Below the pieces are notes generated by a model. That model did no database searches. It saw only the letters and a list, made by a program, of their open reading frames with translations, and was not told where the DNA came from. DNA of 61,596 nucleotides from positions 1 to 61,596 of the forward strand of contig CACWXP010000020.1 in the NCBI GenBank assembly GCA_902764875.1, given 5' to 3'. The position numbers and the translations under genes were made by a program. Below are positions 14,621 through 21,498 of the stretch, piece by piece. The stretch is from an uncultured Eubacteriales bacterium (GTDB lineage: Bacteria > Bacillota > Clostridia > Christensenellales > Aristaeellaceae). Position 1 is the stretch's first letter; every line of letters begins with the position of its first letter.

Positions 14621-15466
14621 ATGAAAATGAAAAAGTATACGGTTAAGGTGATTGCAATCCTGGTTCTTCTGGCACTGGCACTGACTTCCGCGGCGGCGGA
14701 GGACGGAAAAGTATACCGCACTCTGGACGAGATTAAAGCGAGCGGCACGATCAACATCGGTGTTTTCTCCGACAAGAACCCCTTCGGCTATGTGGACGAG
14801 AACGGTGAATACCAGGGCTACGACGTATACTTTGCAAAGCGGATCGGCGAAGACCTGGGCGTCGCGGTGAACTATGTTTCCACCGAAGCGGCCAACCGCG
14901 TTGAATACCTGGAGACCGGCAAGGTGGACATCATCCTGGCGAACTTCACGGTGACCGCGGAACGGGCCGAAAAAGTCGATTTCGCGCTGCCCTACATGAA
15001 CGTGGCGCTGGGCGTGGTTTCTCCCGAAAGCCGCGTGATCAAAGACCTTTCCGAGATCGGCGCGGACGACCAGGTGATCGTCATTTCTGGCACGACGGCG
15101 GAGGATTACCTGATCAAGAACAATCCGGAAATCAAACTGCAGAAATATGACACCTATGCCAACGCCAAGACCGCCCTTGAAAACGGAAACGCCGTGGCCT
15201 GGGCCAACGACAACACGGAAGTGATCGCCTTCGCGCTGGAAAACGAAGGATACGAAGTGGGCATTCCTTCGCTGGGCAGCCAGGACACCATTGCCCCGGC
15301 AGTGAGCAAGGGGAATGAAACGCTGCTGACATGGATCAACGACGAGATCGTCGCGCTGGCCGCTGAGAATTTCTTCCACGCGGATTATGAAGCGACGCTG
15401 GTGGATACCTATGGACTGGACTATGAGGACAGCCTGGTGCTTGAAGGCGGCGGGCAGGCAAAATAA
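14621..15466 (+). CDS. Cysteine-type ABC transporter substrate-binding protein
   Basis: This 281-residue exported protein has a signal peptide (about residues 1-27, ending TSAAAE) without a lipobox cysteine. In a Gram-positive this is unusual for a binding protein, which is normally lipid-anchored. Mature signatures are IGVFSDKNPFGYVDENGEYQ, YVSTEAANRVEYLETGKVD and ANFTVTAERAEKVDFALPYM, which resemble the CjaA-like cysteine-binding group. It follows the ATPase after 41 bases with an AAAGGAGA site before ATG 14621 (ATG 14627 is also possible), and a terminator follows. The family fit is good; the exact substrate is not proven by sequence. Confidence 0.9.
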   Translation: MKMKKYTVKVIAILVLLALALTSAAAEDGKVYRTLDEIKASGTINIGVFSDKNPFGYVDENGEYQGYDVYFAKRIGEDLGVAVNYVSTEAANRVEYLETGKVDIILANFTVTAERAEKVDFALPYMNVALGVVSPESRVIKDLSEIGADDQVIVISGTTAEDYLIKNNPEIKLQKYDTYANAKTALENGNAVAWANDNTEVIAFALENEGYEVGIPSLGSQDTIAPAVSKGNETLLTWINDEIVALAAENFFHADYEATLVDTYGLDYEDSLVLEGGGQAK

Positions 15467-15482
15467 CGAACCCGTCAGCGAG

Positions 15483-15511
15483 CAGGCGGCCGGATCGGCC
15501 GCCTGTTCCTT
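15483..15511 (+). terminator. Terminator after the ABC importer
   Basis: A perfect 10-bp stem (CAGGCGGCCG with CGGCCGCCTG) around a 3-base loop, followed by TTCCTT. It sits 16 bases after the binding-protein stop. The U tail is weak but the stem is very strong. Confidence 0.7.
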
Positions 15512-15593
15512 ATACGGGGGCTGACAGAAGATGACACCGTGAAAGAGGACCGGGCGCGGACGGGCGGCCGGACAGCGGAGGAGGGGAAAATGC

Positions 15594-16226
15594 ATGAAGC
15601 AGATGATTGCCTTCGGGGATTCCAACACCTGGGGACTGAATCCGGTGCTGAACAGCCGCTATCCGGAAAACGTGCGCTGGACCGGTTTGCTGCGGAAAAA
15701 ACTGAGCCGGGAAGGGATCCTGCTGGTTGAGGAAGGGCTCTGCGGGAGGACCACTGTTTTCAACGATCCGATCCGAAAGGGACTCAAAGGCGCGGACGAC
15801 ATTCCCGGCATTCTTGCCCGGAACGAGGAGGCATCCGGGACGATTGTGATGCTCGGAACCAACGACTGCAAAACCGTGTTCGGGCTGACGGCGGAGGAGA
15901 TCGGGAAAGGGCTGGAGGAATGCCTGGATCTGTTTGAGCAAAGGATTCGGCCGGAACACATTCTGGTGATTTCACCGGTGGTATTGGGGGCGGACGTGTG
16001 GAAGCCGGAAAAGGATCCGGCGTTCAGCCGGGCGTCGGTGCGGGTTTCGGCGGAACTGAAAGCCGTGTATTCGCGGATTGCCGCAAAGCGAGGCCATCTG
16101 TTTTTGGCGGCATCGGACATTGTGAGCCCTTGTTCGTATGACGACGAACATCTGAATGCGGAAGGGCACGGCAGACTGGCGGACGCTGTGGGACGGATTC
16201 TGATTGACCGGATGCGTTGGGTATGA
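15594..16226 (+). CDS. SGNH/GDSL-family hydrolase (arylesterase-like)
   Basis: This 210-residue cytoplasmic hydrolase of the SGNH fold has block I FGDSNTWG with the nucleophile Ser, block III MLGTNDCK, and block V DDEHLNAEGH carrying the Asp and His. Relatives hydrolyse short-chain acyl esters or act as acetyl esterases; the substrate cannot be read from the sequence. ATG 15594 follows GAGGGGAAAATGC. A second hydrolase, an ATP-grasp ligase and another alpha/beta hydrolase follow in the same direction, so a shared small-molecule pathway is possible but unproven. Confidence 0.88.
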   Translation: MKQMIAFGDSNTWGLNPVLNSRYPENVRWTGLLRKKLSREGILLVEEGLCGRTTVFNDPIRKGLKGADDIPGILARNEEASGTIVMLGTNDCKTVFGLTAEEIGKGLEECLDLFEQRIRPEHILVISPVVLGADVWKPEKDPAFSRASVRVSAELKAVYSRIAAKRGHLFLAASDIVSPCSYDDEHLNAEGHGRLADAVGRILIDRMRWV

Positions 16227-16285
16227 GATAATATATTGTCTTTGCCGCCGGGGAGCAGAGCCGGCGGAAGACTGAAAGGAACACC

Positions 16286-17023
16286 ATGAACAGGGAAGAG
16301 TTTACACACTACAGCCGGTGCCTGGACCGGGAGATGCACATCATGATCTACGGCCAGGGCGGGATTCCTTTTCTTGCTTTTCCGACGCAGGATTCCATGT
16401 GCCGCAACTATGAGGACTTCGGCATGATCCACCAGCTGGCGGATTTCATCGAAGAGAACAAAATTCAGCTGTTTGTGGTGGATACGGTGGACCGGGAAAG
16501 CTGGTCACCCAAAGACTGGGACAAGGAATTCCGCGCGGCGCGGCAGGAACAGTATTTTCACTATATCGTCGACGAGGTTGTGCCCTTCATCCGGACCCGC
16601 AACCCGGAAACGCCGGCCGTGACCGGTTTTTCCATGGGCGCGAATCACGCGGTGATCACCTTCATGCGCCGGCCGGACCTTTTCCGGGGCGTGATCGCCC
16701 TTTCCGGGGTTTACGACGCGGACTATTTCTTCGACGGGTGGATGAACCCGACGCTGTACGACAATTCCCCGGAGCGCTTCCTGCCCAACATGCCGGCGGA
16801 CCATCCCTGGATCCGGATGTACAACGAGCGAAAGATCATCCTGTGCTGCGGGCAGGGCGCGTGGGAAGAGGACGGGGTGCGGACGCTGCGGAACCTGGAC
16901 CGGATTTTCGGCGAGAAGGGCATCGAAGCCTGGTGCGATTTCTGGGGCTTTGACGTGTGTCACGACTGGCCCTGGTGGTTTAAACAGATGCGGTATTTCC
17001 TGCCGTTTATGATCAACGAGTAA
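16286..17023 (+). CDS. Alpha/beta-hydrolase esterase paired with ATP-grasp ligase
   Basis: This 245-residue esterase-D-like hydrolase has nucleophile motif GFSMGANHA (Ser in the elbow), a catalytic His likely in CHDWPWW near the C-terminus, and characteristic MHIMIYGQGGIPFLAFPTQDS near residue 20. It starts 59 bases after the SGNH gene and ends 15 bases before an ATP-grasp gene. This esterase plus ATP-grasp pairing recurs in many bacteria but, to my knowledge, has no established product. The function may be removal or capping of an acyl group on a peptide-like conjugate (inference). A hairpin (16245-16267) lies just ahead of the gene. Confidence 0.8.
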   Translation: MNREEFTHYSRCLDREMHIMIYGQGGIPFLAFPTQDSMCRNYEDFGMIHQLADFIEENKIQLFVVDTVDRESWSPKDWDKEFRAARQEQYFHYIVDEVVPFIRTRNPETPAVTGFSMGANHAVITFMRRPDLFRGVIALSGVYDADYFFDGWMNPTLYDNSPERFLPNMPADHPWIRMYNERKIILCCGQGAWEEDGVRTLRNLDRIFGEKGIEAWCDFWGFDVCHDWPWWFKQMRYFLPFMINE

Positions 17024-17038
17024 AGGATCTGATTTTTC

Positions 17039-18226
17039 ATGAATTTTGTGTTTGTTTCCCCGCATTTTCCCCATACGTACTGGCAGTTTTGCGACCGGCT
17101 GCGCCGGAACGGGATCAACGTGCTGGGCATCGGCGACGCGCCCTACGACGGCCTGGAGGCGCCGCTGAAGGCGGCCCTGACGGAATACTACCGGGTGGAC
17201 AGCCTGGAGGACTACGACCAGGTGTACCGGGCGGTGGCCTTCTTTGCTTTCAAATACGGCAGGATCGACTGGGTTGAATCCATGAACGAATACTGGCTGG
17301 AGCAGGACGCCCGGCTGCGGACGGATTTCAACATCACCACCGGCATCCGGTCGGACCGGATCAGCTTCATCAAAGAAAAACGGCTGATGAAGCAGCTGTA
17401 CCTGGAGGCGGGGATCCCCACGGCGCGGCAGCACGTGGTCAGCACCCGGGAGGCGGGGAAAGCCTTTGTCGCGGAGGTCGGCTATCCGGTGATCGTGAAG
17501 CCGGACGTGGGCGTCGGGGCGACGCACACCTGGAAGCTGGAAAACGACGGGGACCTGGAAGCATTCTACAACGATCTGCCCGCCGTGCCTTATGTGATGG
17601 AGGAGTTCATCAAAGGGGAAATCTGCTCCTACGACGCGATTCTGGATTCCCGGTGCGAGCCGGTGTTTGAAAGCATGACGGTGTGGCCGCCGGTGATGGA
17701 CATTGTGAACAAGGATCTGGACCTGATGTACTATACGTGCCCGGAGGTTCCGGAAAAGCTGCGGGAACTGGGCCGGAAGACAGTGAAGGCCTTCGGCGTG
17801 GACCGGCGGTTTGTGCACCTGGAGTTCTTCCGCCTGACGGAGGCGCGCAAAGGCCTCGGGGAGGTCGGGAATTTCGCGGCGCTGGAGGTGAACATGCGGC
17901 CGGCCGGCGGTTATACGCCGGACATGATGGATTTTGCCCATTCCACGGACGTTTATCAGATCTATGCCGACATGGTCGCCTTTGACGCGCGGAGGGTTCC
18001 GGAAAGCGCGGAGCATTTCTACTGCGTGTATGCCAGCCGGAAGGACGGACATACCTACGCCCGGACGCATGAGGACATCATGGCTGCATACGGCGGGTGC
18101 ATGATGATGCAGGAGGAAATGCCGCCGATGAACTGGCCACAGATGGGGCGGTATATGTACACGGCGCGGCTGAAGACCTTTGAGGAAGCGCAGGCATTCA
18201 TCCGCTTTGTGCAGGGAGCGGAATGA
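17039..18226 (+). CDS. ATP-grasp carboxylate-amine ligase-like protein
   Basis: This 395-residue ligase has a pre-ATP-grasp Rossmann half (FVFVSPHFPHTYWQFCDRL at the N-terminus). The ATP-grasp signatures are YPVIVKPDVGVGAT (about residue 150), YVMEEFIKGEICS (about residue 190), and the metal-binding LEVNMRPAGGYTPDM near residue 285. Such enzymes couple a carboxylate to an amine or thiol through an acyl phosphate. The substrate cannot be told. It follows its partner esterase immediately, with a weak ribosome site, suggesting coupled expression. Confidence 0.87.
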   Translation: MNFVFVSPHFPHTYWQFCDRLRRNGINVLGIGDAPYDGLEAPLKAALTEYYRVDSLEDYDQVYRAVAFFAFKYGRIDWVESMNEYWLEQDARLRTDFNITTGIRSDRISFIKEKRLMKQLYLEAGIPTARQHVVSTREAGKAFVAEVGYPVIVKPDVGVGATHTWKLENDGDLEAFYNDLPAVPYVMEEFIKGEICSYDAILDSRCEPVFESMTVWPPVMDIVNKDLDLMYYTCPEVPEKLRELGRKTVKAFGVDRRFVHLEFFRLTEARKGLGEVGNFAALEVNMRPAGGYTPDMMDFAHSTDVYQIYADMVAFDARRVPESAEHFYCVYASRKDGHTYARTHEDIMAAYGGCMMMQEEMPPMNWPQMGRYMYTARLKTFEEAQAFIRFVQGAE

Positions 18227-18271
18227 CGACGGGAGCTTTTTGATCGCAGGATTTGTATGACGACGGGAGCT
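18224..18271 (+). repeat. Short direct repeat between ATP-grasp and hydrolase genes
   Basis: The 14-base word TGACGACGGGAGCT occurs at 18224-18237 and 18258-18271, overlapping the end of the ATP-grasp gene. It looks like a small local duplication. Confidence 0.5.
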
Positions 18272-18314
18272 GTATGAACGCGGTTGCTGTGTGATCACGG
18301 GAGGAGGAAACGCG

Positions 18315-19307
18315 ATGAAACTGATGGACAGAACACTGGGAAACATTCTGGAGGATCCGGCGATTGCCGAGATCGCGCCGGACGCGATCAGCAAATGGGA
18401 TCTTTCGAAGGAAGAATTCTACGGATGGACGCTGCAGGAGATTGCGGACCGGATGGGCTGGGGGTGCCTGGAGCGGGGATTCAAACGGCTGTTCAAGGCG
18501 GCGGAGGGAGAATACTACTTCCGCCTGTATTCTGATGAAGAATGCACGGCGGCGCCGGAAAAGAAGGACAGGAACCTGGTGTGGTTTCCTTCGGACGATC
18601 CCGCGACGGACGGCAGGCCCTTCATCCTGCTGGTCCCCGGCGGCGGGTTTGTCAACGTATGGAACCTGACGGAAGGCTGGCCCGTGGCGCAGCACTTCAA
18701 CGCACGCGGATACCATGTGTTCATTCTGACGTATCAGGTGAAAACGGAAGCGGCGGTTGTGAAGGCCATGGGCGATATGGCCCGGGCGCTGGAGATTATT
18801 GAAGAGAATAAAGAAAAATTCAGGGTGGATCCCGGAAAGTACATTACCTGCGGCTTTTCCGCCGGCGGGTATCTTGTATGCCTGTGGAACACGGAAAAGG
18901 GATACAGCGCCTTTGGGCTGCCGAAACCCGCCGCCTGCTTCCCGGTGTATCCCGTGACCTCTTACCGGCTGATGGACGCGGAGGAATGGGACGAAGGGGA
19001 GGACAAGGACGAAGCTGCCCGGGCGGGTGTCGGCTGCACGATGAAGGAAGCCTGCAACAGCTGCTTCGAGATCCCGCTGCATACAGAGGGCTTCCCGCCC
19101 GCTGCCATTTTCCTGGCGGCGGGGGATGATCTGGTGCCGCCGGAACACTCCAAGCTGTTGGCCGCGAGCCTGGAAAAGAACGGGATTCCATGCCGGCTGG
19201 AGATCGGGCCGACGGGTGGCCACGGCTTTGCCGACGGCACGGGGATGAGCATGGAAGGCTGGCCGGAGCGGGCCATCGACTGGTTTGAGAGCCTATCGGA
19301 AGGATGA
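18315..19307 (+). CDS. Alpha/beta hydrolase (BD-FAE/lipase-like esterase)
   Basis: This 330-residue hydrolase of the hormone-sensitive-lipase/feruloyl-esterase-like type has oxyanion segment LLVPGGGFVNVW, nucleophile GFSAGGYL, an acidic residue in AAGDDLVP and His in GGHGFADG. I chose ATG 18315 because GGAGGAGG lies directly upstream; an in-frame GTG at 18291 would place the ribosome site inside the gene. An N-terminal helical part of about 90 residues precedes the catalytic core. It is the last of four co-directional enzyme genes. Confidence 0.85.
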   Translation: MKLMDRTLGNILEDPAIAEIAPDAISKWDLSKEEFYGWTLQEIADRMGWGCLERGFKRLFKAAEGEYYFRLYSDEECTAAPEKKDRNLVWFPSDDPATDGRPFILLVPGGGFVNVWNLTEGWPVAQHFNARGYHVFILTYQVKTEAAVVKAMGDMARALEIIEENKEKFRVDPGKYITCGFSAGGYLVCLWNTEKGYSAFGLPKPAACFPVYPVTSYRLMDAEEWDEGEDKDEAARAGVGCTMKEACNSCFEIPLHTEGFPPAAIFLAAGDDLVPPEHSKLLAASLEKNGIPCRLEIGPTGGHGFADGTGMSMEGWPERAIDWFESLSEG

Positions 19308-19329
19308 TTGAATACAGTATACGGTTGGC

Positions 19330-20028
19330 TTACTGCTCCGTTTCGCCTTCCAGGTCATAGAGATAATAGTATTCATCGTAGAACCCAAGGCAGGCGTCCA
19401 TGCCGGCGTTGGTTCCCAGCGCCTTGAGCAGCACCGTTTCCCAGGAACCGTATTTTTCGAAGAGGGCATCCTGGGTCGGGCCGAACTCGTTTCCGTAGGT
19501 TTCCAGGTTCCGCTTTTTTACGGTTTCCAGGCCCTCCGGATCGTCCTTGTAGGCTTCGAAGCGCAATTCGTTCCGCCGCTGGCTGATGGCCCTCGCAATG
19601 GTTTCGATATCCTTGTCTTCCTTCGTCATGGACAGGATCATGTCGTAGAGCTCCTGGAGGCTTTCGTGGTAGGCGGCCCGCTGCTCCCGGGCTGAGGCTA
19701 CCTGGGCCGGATCCGTCCAGTCAATGGCGTTCACATAATCCTTCAGGGTGGACTGTTCGTCACCGCTTGGGGAAAAACCGTATACCGCGTCCGGATTCAC
19801 CACGATATCCCGCATGGCAGACGGGTTTTCCCGGGGATCATGCTCATAGGAAAAGGGCGCTTTTTCCGCAGGAGCCGCATCCTCCACAGGGGCTGCATCT
19901 TCCACAGGGGCTGCATCTTCCACAGGGGCTGCTTTTTCCGAGGACACAGCGTTTTTCACGTTTTCGCGGATCACCGCCGGAGCGAAGATCAACAGGAAAG
20001 CCAACAGCAGGGCAAGAAATTTCGTCAT
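19330..20028 (-). CDS. Secreted protein with AAPVED repeats, function unknown
   Basis: From the ATG at 20028 the product has 232 residues. It starts with a signal peptide (MTKFLALLLAFLLIFAPAV), then a low-complexity stretch of AAPVED units repeated three times plus AAPAEK, then a mostly helical acidic domain. The repeats come from an 18-base DNA unit at about 19880-19936. In-frame ATGs farther upstream exist but would bury the signal sequence. I do not recognise the globular part. Its end faces the hydrolase gene with only 22 bases between stops. Confidence 0.65.
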   Translation of the reverse strand: MTKFLALLLAFLLIFAPAVIRENVKNAVSSEKAAPVEDAAPVEDAAPVEDAAPAEKAPFSYEHDPRENPSAMRDIVVNPDAVYGFSPSGDEQSTLKDYVNAIDWTDPAQVASAREQRAAYHESLQELYDMILSMTKEDKDIETIARAISQRRNELRFEAYKDDPEGLETVKKRNLETYGNEFGPTQDALFEKYGSWETVLLKALGTNAGMDACLGFYDEYYYLYDLEGETEQ

Positions 20029-20082
20029 GGATACCGCCGCCTTTTCATCGAATTCATCCTCCATACTACTCCAGCGGCCGGG

Positions 20083-20225
20083 AAAAAACAAGGACTCCCG
20101 GCTGCGCCGGGAGCTGCAAAATCCGCGCAGCCGATAAAAAACAGGACTCCCGGCTGCGCCGGGAGCTGCAATATCCGCGCGGCCGATAAAAAACAGGACT
20201 CCCGGCTTGCGGAAGTAAAGCCGGG
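20083..20225 (+). repeat. Tandem 52-bp repeats with internal hairpin
   Basis: Two full copies (20083-20135 and 20136-20187) and a partial, degraded third (20188-20225) are seen. Each begins with AAAAAACAGGA-like sequence followed by the inverted repeat CTCCCGGC/GCCGGGAG. The array sits upstream of two short genes on opposite strands, so it could act as a terminator or an RNA processing site. Confidence 0.8.
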
Positions 20226-20255
20226 ACTGTACAATGGGTTCAACAGGAGGAGGGG

Positions 20256-20423
20256 ATGCAGTTGCCCTGGATCTGGATTCTGGTGATCCTTTCCGCGATC
20301 ATCGGCCCCTTTGAGGCGATGTACGCCCTGAACAAGGCGCGGCGCAACCGGGAGGAAGCGGAGAAAAGACGGCAAGAAGCACAGGAGAAAAGACGGCAAG
20401 AAGCACAGGAAACACAAAAATAA
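20256..20423 (+). CDS. 55-residue single-pass membrane protein with repeated charged tail
   Basis: This small gene has a perfect AGGAGGAGGGG immediately before ATG 20256. It encodes one membrane segment (WIWILVILSAIIGPFEAMY) followed by a highly charged tail in which EKRRQEAQ is repeated twice. A terminator lies 10 bases downstream. The exact DNA repeat in the tail (about 24 bases, twice) points to recent expansion. No family is recognised; a membrane-bound small regulator or assembly factor are possibilities. Confidence 0.6.
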   Translation: MQLPWIWILVILSAIIGPFEAMYALNKARRNREEAEKRRQEAQEKRRQEAQETQK

Positions 20424-20432
20424 CGCGAAAAG

Positions 20433-20462
20433 ACGGTTTGCATTGTCTGCAGACCGTTTTTT
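20433..20462 (+). terminator. Terminator between small opposing genes
   Basis: A 9-bp stem (ACGGTTTGC with GCAGACCGT, one G-T pair) and a 7-base loop, followed by TTTTT. It ends the 55-residue gene on the plus strand. The upstream A-rich side may also serve the opposing gene. Confidence 0.75.
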
Positions 20463-20480
20463 ACGTCAGAAATCCGGGGA

Positions 20481-20669
20481 TCATTTCTTCTGCTCTTCGT
20501 TCGCTTTCCACGGCCAGCGCGTAACGCCGGCGGCGGAAATCTGCTCCATGTCCTCGAAGGACAGTTCGCGGGTCTGGTAGCGGGAATGAACAGAATCAAT
20601 GACATTCTGAAGGGCGGTGTTGCCCTCGAATTTCTGATAATCAAAGAGTTCTTTCAGCTTACGTTCCAT
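20481..20669 (-). CDS. 62-residue protein with leader-peptide-like ELSFEDMEQISAAG segment
   Basis: The start at 20669 follows AGGAGTCAGGAACG on the minus strand. The product is charged and helical (MERKLKELFDYQKFEGN) and ends with a short, different tail, VTRWPWKANEEQKK. The junction ELSFEDMEQISAAG resembles the LSxxExxxxxGG/AG ends of bacteriocin-type leader peptides, though no modifying enzyme or peptidase-transporter is adjacent. Similar small proteins with a NAAG-like C-terminal segment seem common in gut Clostridia (recollection, not checked). The function is unknown. Confidence 0.6.
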   Translation of the reverse strand: MERKLKELFDYQKFEGNTALQNVIDSVHSRYQTRELSFEDMEQISAAGVTRWPWKANEEQKK

Positions 20670-20775
20670 CGTTCCTGACTCCTTTCATCGTGGTTTCACA
20701 TTTATATACGCAGCATCCGGCGGAAGTGGCAGCAGTTTTCCCCAAAGTTTTTTGTCGGTTTTTTGCGTTTTGCTC

Positions 20776-20850
20776 TTGCATCCCGCGAGGTTTTATGTAT
20801 AATGTTCTTCGGTTTAATAATTCTTCTCTTTTTGTTTAGTGATTCTAAAC
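20776..20850 (+). promoter_or_regulatory. Promoter and operator of the XRE-cupin regulator
   Basis: TTGCAT (20776-20781), 16 bases, and TATAAT (20798-20803) form a promoter. Downstream, GTTTAG-TGATT-CTAAAC (20834-20850) is a perfect 6-bp inverted repeat before the regulator start at 20873, a likely site for autoregulation by the XRE protein (inference). Confidence 0.65.
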
Positions 20851-20872
20851 GACGGAAAGGGGGGCGGGCGCC

Positions 20873-21406
20873 TTGGATATCGGAAGGAGAATCCGCCAGC
20901 TGCGGGTTCGGAACGGACTGACCCAGGAAGAGCTGGCCAGCCGGTGCGAGCTGACAAAAGGATTTGTGAGCCAGCTTGAAAACAACCTGACGACCCCTTC
21001 GCTTCCGGCCCTGATGGACCTGGTGGAGGCCCTGGGGACGGACATGTCCTCCTTCTTTTCGGAGGAGCAGGAGCAGAAAGTCGTTTTCGGGGAAGAGGAC
21101 TACTTTGAGGACGTTCGGGAGAACTGCAGGATCCTGTGGGTTGTGCCCAACGCTCAGAAGAACGCCATGGAGCCCATCCTGCTGACGATTCAGCCCCACT
21201 GCGCCAGCCGCAGCATGACGCCCCACGAGGGGGAGGAGTTCGGATACGTGCTGAGCGGCAGCGTGATCCTGGACAACGGCGGAAGGCAGTACCCGGTGAA
21301 GAAGGGCGAAACCTTCTACATCCGCGGGGATCACGAGCACAGCCTGCTCAACGACACACGGGAACCGGCCCAGGTGCTTTGGATCACCACGCCGCCGAGT
21401 TTCTGA
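20873..21406 (+). CDS. XRE-family regulator with cupin domain (PuuR-like)
   Basis: This is a 177-residue DNA-binding protein. Its helix-turn-helix (about residues 5-60) contains LTQEELASRCELTKGFVSQLE, and its C-terminal cupin (about 105-175) contains EGEEFGYVLSGSV and GDHEHSLLN. This architecture is typical of regulators linked to polyamine uptake. It begins at TTG 20873 after AAAGGGGGGCGGG and is followed after 92 bases by potABCD in the same direction. It likely senses a polyamine through the cupin (inference). Confidence 0.9.
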   Translation: MDIGRRIRQLRVRNGLTQEELASRCELTKGFVSQLENNLTTPSLPALMDLVEALGTDMSSFFSEEQEQKVVFGEEDYFEDVRENCRILWVVPNAQKNAMEPILLTIQPHCASRSMTPHEGEEFGYVLSGSVILDNGGRQYPVKKGETFYIRGDHEHSLLNDTREPAQVLWITTPPSF

Positions 21407-21498
21407 TGAGCAGCCGCATGAGGCCGCGGGTTGCGGACAAACGGGCTTTGGGAACGGCGACCGCGCTGCAGGTATTATAGATGAAGGAGAAATCGACC

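Noticed and set aside
16505-18394. 629-codon open frame on the minus strand
   Set aside because: It lies opposite the esterase and ATP-grasp genes, whose catalytic motifs are on the plus strand; composition is Arg/His/Pro-rich as expected for an antisense frame.
20083-20225. Possible CRISPR array
   Set aside because: Copies are head-to-tail without unique spacers and contain their own hairpin; no cas genes are nearby.
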